Below, piece by piece: positions 19,905-21,886 of a stretch of DNA of 21,886 nucleotides. The notes beneath the pieces are model-generated. The model was not told the origin of the DNA and did no database searches. It saw only the letters and a program-made list of their open reading frames with translations. This DNA is from DATDCY01 sp031406795 [NCBI: Candidatus Rokuibacteriota bacterium] (GTDB lineage: Bacteria > JAUVQV01), in the NCBI GenBank assembly GCA_031406795.1, contig JANOHV010000234.1:1-21886 (forward strand). Direction: 5' to 3'. The translations under genes and the position numbers were made by a program. Every line of letters starts with the position of its first letter. The stretch's first letter is position 1.

Positions 19905-21886
19905 TCGGGGCTGACCGGAACCCGGCGCTGGCCGGCTGGTGGCTGGCCGCCGCGCTCCTGCTGCTGCCCCCTCTCGTCCAGGGGGGTACCCCCCGGCTGC
20001 CCGCCGCGGTCGTCAATCTCGGCATCCTCGCGCTGGTGGTGTACTGGGCCGGCACCTGGGCGCGCCTGCCCCGGCGCGAGCTGCGTCTGAACGCGCTCGA
20101 TGCGCTGCTCGGGCTGCTCGTCTTCTGGTCGCTCTTCTCCACACTCTTCGCTCCCTACTATCATGCGGCCGAGTCGGCGTTCCTCGCCATTGCCTGCTAC
20201 GTCGCGCTGTACGCCTACCTGTCGTTCAACCCGAGCTTCGCCGGGCTCTCGCTCGCCCTCGGCGCGGTCCGGGCGCAGGCGGTCTTCCAGTCGCTCCTCG
20301 TGGTCGGCGCGGCGGTCGGCTTCGGCCAGGACCGCCCCGCGGGGACTTTCTTCAACCCGAATTTTCTGGCCGGCTTCCTCGCCGCGGCGCTGCTGCTGCT
20401 CGTCGGCGGCCAGGTCTTCCCCGCGCCCGGGGAACGCCGCCGCCCGCTGCGCGCGGTTCTGGCCCTCGCCGAAGGGGCGCTGCTCCTCGCCGCCCTGTTG
20501 ACCACCGGTTCGCGCGGCGGCGCCCTCGCGCTGGGCGCCGGGCTGCTGGTGCTGCTCGCGCTGCGCTCCTGGCGGGTCGCCGCTGCCGCTTTCTCGGTGG
20601 CGCTCGTCGCACTGCTGGCGATCCCGAACCCGCTGCTGCAGCGGCTGCAGTCGCTGCCGCAGACGGACAACTTCGCCTTCACGCGGCTGGCCATCTGGAA
20701 GAGCGCGCTCGCGATGATGCTCGACCACCCCTGGGTCGGTATCGGACTCGGCCAGTACGAATACATCTCGACCCGCTACGCCTTCCCGATCGAGACCCAC
20801 TGGGCCAGGTATTCCCGCGTCGCCGAGAACGCCCACTCGGAATACCTGCAGGCCGGCGCCGAGCTGGGGATTCCCGGGCTCCTGCTCGCCCTCGGCGCGG
20901 TCGCCCTGCTTGCCTGCGCCGGCGTCCGGCGGCTGCGGACGCTGCCGCGCGCCTCGTGGGGGCCGGTCGCGACGCTGCTGGCCGCGGTGGTGTCGATCGC
21001 GGTCCAGGCCGTTGTCGACTTCCCGCTGCAGACGCCGCCCACGGCGCTGCTGCTGGTGCTGCTGGCCGCCGGGTTGCGCCTGCACGGCGCCACCGGAGCG
21101 GAGTACGTCATCGGCTTTCGCGTGCGCCGCGTCTACGCCGTGTCCGCAGCTCTGGTCGCGCTGGTGCTCGCCGTCGCCACGGTGCGGCCCGTCGTCGGCT
21201 TCTGGTACTTCCTCGGCGGCATCGGCGCCCCGCGCAACCTGCTCAACGAGAAGTGGGCGCTCGAGCTGGCGCCGCGCGCCGCGCCGCCGCTCGCGGAGTC
21301 CGCGCGGCTGGTCGGGCTGGCCGCGCGCATCGACTTCACCAATGCGCCCTATCGGCGCGCCCTCGGCAGCATGCTCTTTCAATCCTACCTGCGCGGGGAA
21401 GGGGGGGGCGACTCCCTGAAACAGGCGCTGTATCACCTCAATTACGCGGCCGAGCTCAATCCCAACCAGTTCCAGTACTCGCTGAACCTCGGCCAGGCGA
21501 TGACCTCGCTCGCGCGGCTCGAGCCGCCGGGACGCCAGCGGCTCGAGGCGGCGCTCGGCCATCTGCGTCACGCGGCGGAGTTGGCGCCGTTCCAGCTCAG
21601 CGTCTGGACCGAGATCGGCCTGCTCTCCGACGAACTGGGGGATCTCGCCGCGGCCGAGGCGGCCTTCCGCCGCGCCGTCGCGATCGAGGAGTACTTCCTG
21701 CGCGGCTGGTTCAATCTCGGCACGCTCTACGCCCGGCACGGGATGCTCGCCCCGGCGCGGGAGGCCTTCGAGCGCGGCCGCGCGCTCGCGGAAAAGGCCC
21801 AGTCGCTCGTGCCGACCACGAAGATGGAAATCGAGTTGCTTGCCATCAAGCCGGCGGTTTTCTACAACGAACGCTGCACGCCGGCC
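19901..21886 (+). CDS. O-antigen ligase/PglL-family membrane protein with TPRs (partial, runs off the window)
   Basis: An open frame of at least 660 residues continues to the window end without a stop. The N-terminal 400 residues hold about ten hydrophobic segments and Wzy_C/O-antigen-ligase signatures: GTFFNPNFLAGFLA, LLTTGSRGGALA, ARYSRVAENAHSEYLQAGAE with the key His at about residue 312, and VVDFPLQTPPTA. The C-terminal 200 residues contain TPRs (for example HLNYAAELNPNQFQYSLNLG, FNLGTLYARHGMLAPAREAF). Family members ligate lipid-linked glycans to lipid A or, as PglL/PilO-type enzymes, to pilins. No ATG, GTG or TTG occurs in frame between the upstream stop (19868) and GTG 20036, which would delete the first membrane helix. 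A CTG at 19901, overlapping the pilin stop as CTGA with GAAGG 9 nt upstream, is the best full-length start. The start is therefore uncertain; the gene is not. Confidence 0.85.
   Translation, partial: MIGADRNPALAGWWLAAALLLLPPLVQGGTPRLPAAVVNLGILALVVYWAGTWARLPRRELRLNALDALLGLLVFWSLFSTLFAPYYHAAESAFLAIACYVALYAYLSFNPSFAGLSLALGAVRAQAVFQSLLVVGAAVGFGQDRPAGTFFNPNFLAGFLAAALLLLVGGQVFPAPGERRRPLRAVLALAEGALLLAALLTTGSRGGALALGAGLLVLLALRSWRVAAAAFSVALVALLAIPNPLLQRLQSLPQTDNFAFTRLAIWKSALAMMLDHPWVGIGLGQYEYISTRYAFPIETHWARYSRVAENAHSEYLQAGAELGIPGLLLALGAVALLACAGVRRLRTLPRASWGPVATLLAAVVSIAVQAVVDFPLQTPPTALLLVLLAAGLRLHGATGAEYVIGFRVRRVYAVSAALVALVLAVATVRPVVGFWYFLGGIGAPRNLLNEKWALELAPRAAPPLAESARLVGLAARIDFTNAPYRRALGSMLFQSYLRGEGGGDSLKQALYHLNYAAELNPNQFQYSLNLGQAMTSLARLEPPGRQRLEAALGHLRHAAELAPFQLSVWTEIGLLSDELGDLAAAEAAFRRAVAIEEYFLRGWFNLGTLYARHGMLAPAREAFERGRALAEKAQSLVPTTKMEIELLAIKPAVFYNERCTPA

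Noticed and set aside
19763-21739. 658-residue minus-strand open frame opposite the second pilin and ligase
   Set aside because: Composition is Gln/Arg/Gly repeats without motifs. The plus-strand ligase has membrane helices and family signatures.
1-21886. CRISPR arrays, tRNA/rRNA genes, phage genes, toxin-antitoxin pairs
   Set aside because: No regularly spaced repeats, cloverleaf tRNA-like sequence, integrase or paired small ORFs of such families were seen on either strand.

Overview
The window is high-GC DNA from a Gram-negative, didermic bacterium. It carries an LptD outer-membrane assembly protein, Tat- and Sec-type signal peptides, type IV pilins behind a sigma-54-type promoter, and many sensor kinase and TPR genes. 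A PATAN/DUF4388-DnaJ-TPR protein and the layout pilA, second pilin, membrane TPR ligase resemble deltaproteobacterial-type lineages (Desulfobacterota and relatives). The sequence alone does not fix the taxon. No tRNA, rRNA, CRISPR array, integrase or transposase was seen.

Layout. (1) 12-1614: a DUF72 protein and, convergent and overlapping it by 29 bp, a SAM methyltransferase. (2) 1677-1853: a small palindromic element bounded by TA and 13-bp terminal inverted repeats. A second copy lies in opposite orientation at 14764-14920. (3) 1930-4497: a two-subunit molybdenum hydroxylase (2Fe-2S subunit plus Tat-exported molybdopterin subunit). It ends on a CTAG shared with the convergent kinase gene. 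(4) 4494-13471, all minus strand: a secreted TPR protein, a degenerate histidine kinase, a PATAN-DnaJ-TPR protein and a GT-C/TMTC-like membrane TPR protein, then a Cache-PAS histidine kinase overlapping a REC-HK-REC hybrid kinase. (5) 13506-14777: a FolC-like ligase whose last codons and stop come from the second small element. (6) 14977-18623: lptD, an SGNH hydrolase-like membrane-anchored protein and a small membrane protein, probably one operon. (7) 18666-21886: a pilin operon.

The pilin operon is the most interesting part. Two dyads of form TGAC-N7-GTCA, centred 22 bp apart, lie about 120-150 bp upstream of a very good -24/-12 promoter, as expected for a sigma-54 activator. The first pilin is followed by a perfect 11-bp hairpin and nine T residues, a textbook intrinsic terminator. 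This terminator lies inside the leader-peptide codons of the second, paralogous pilin, so translation of the second pilin and termination must interfere with each other. The second pilin's stop overlaps a possible CTG start of an O-antigen-ligase/PglL-type membrane protein with TPRs. That protein runs off the window edge and may glycosylate the pilins.

All function assignments rest on motifs read from translated sequence. No database search was possible.
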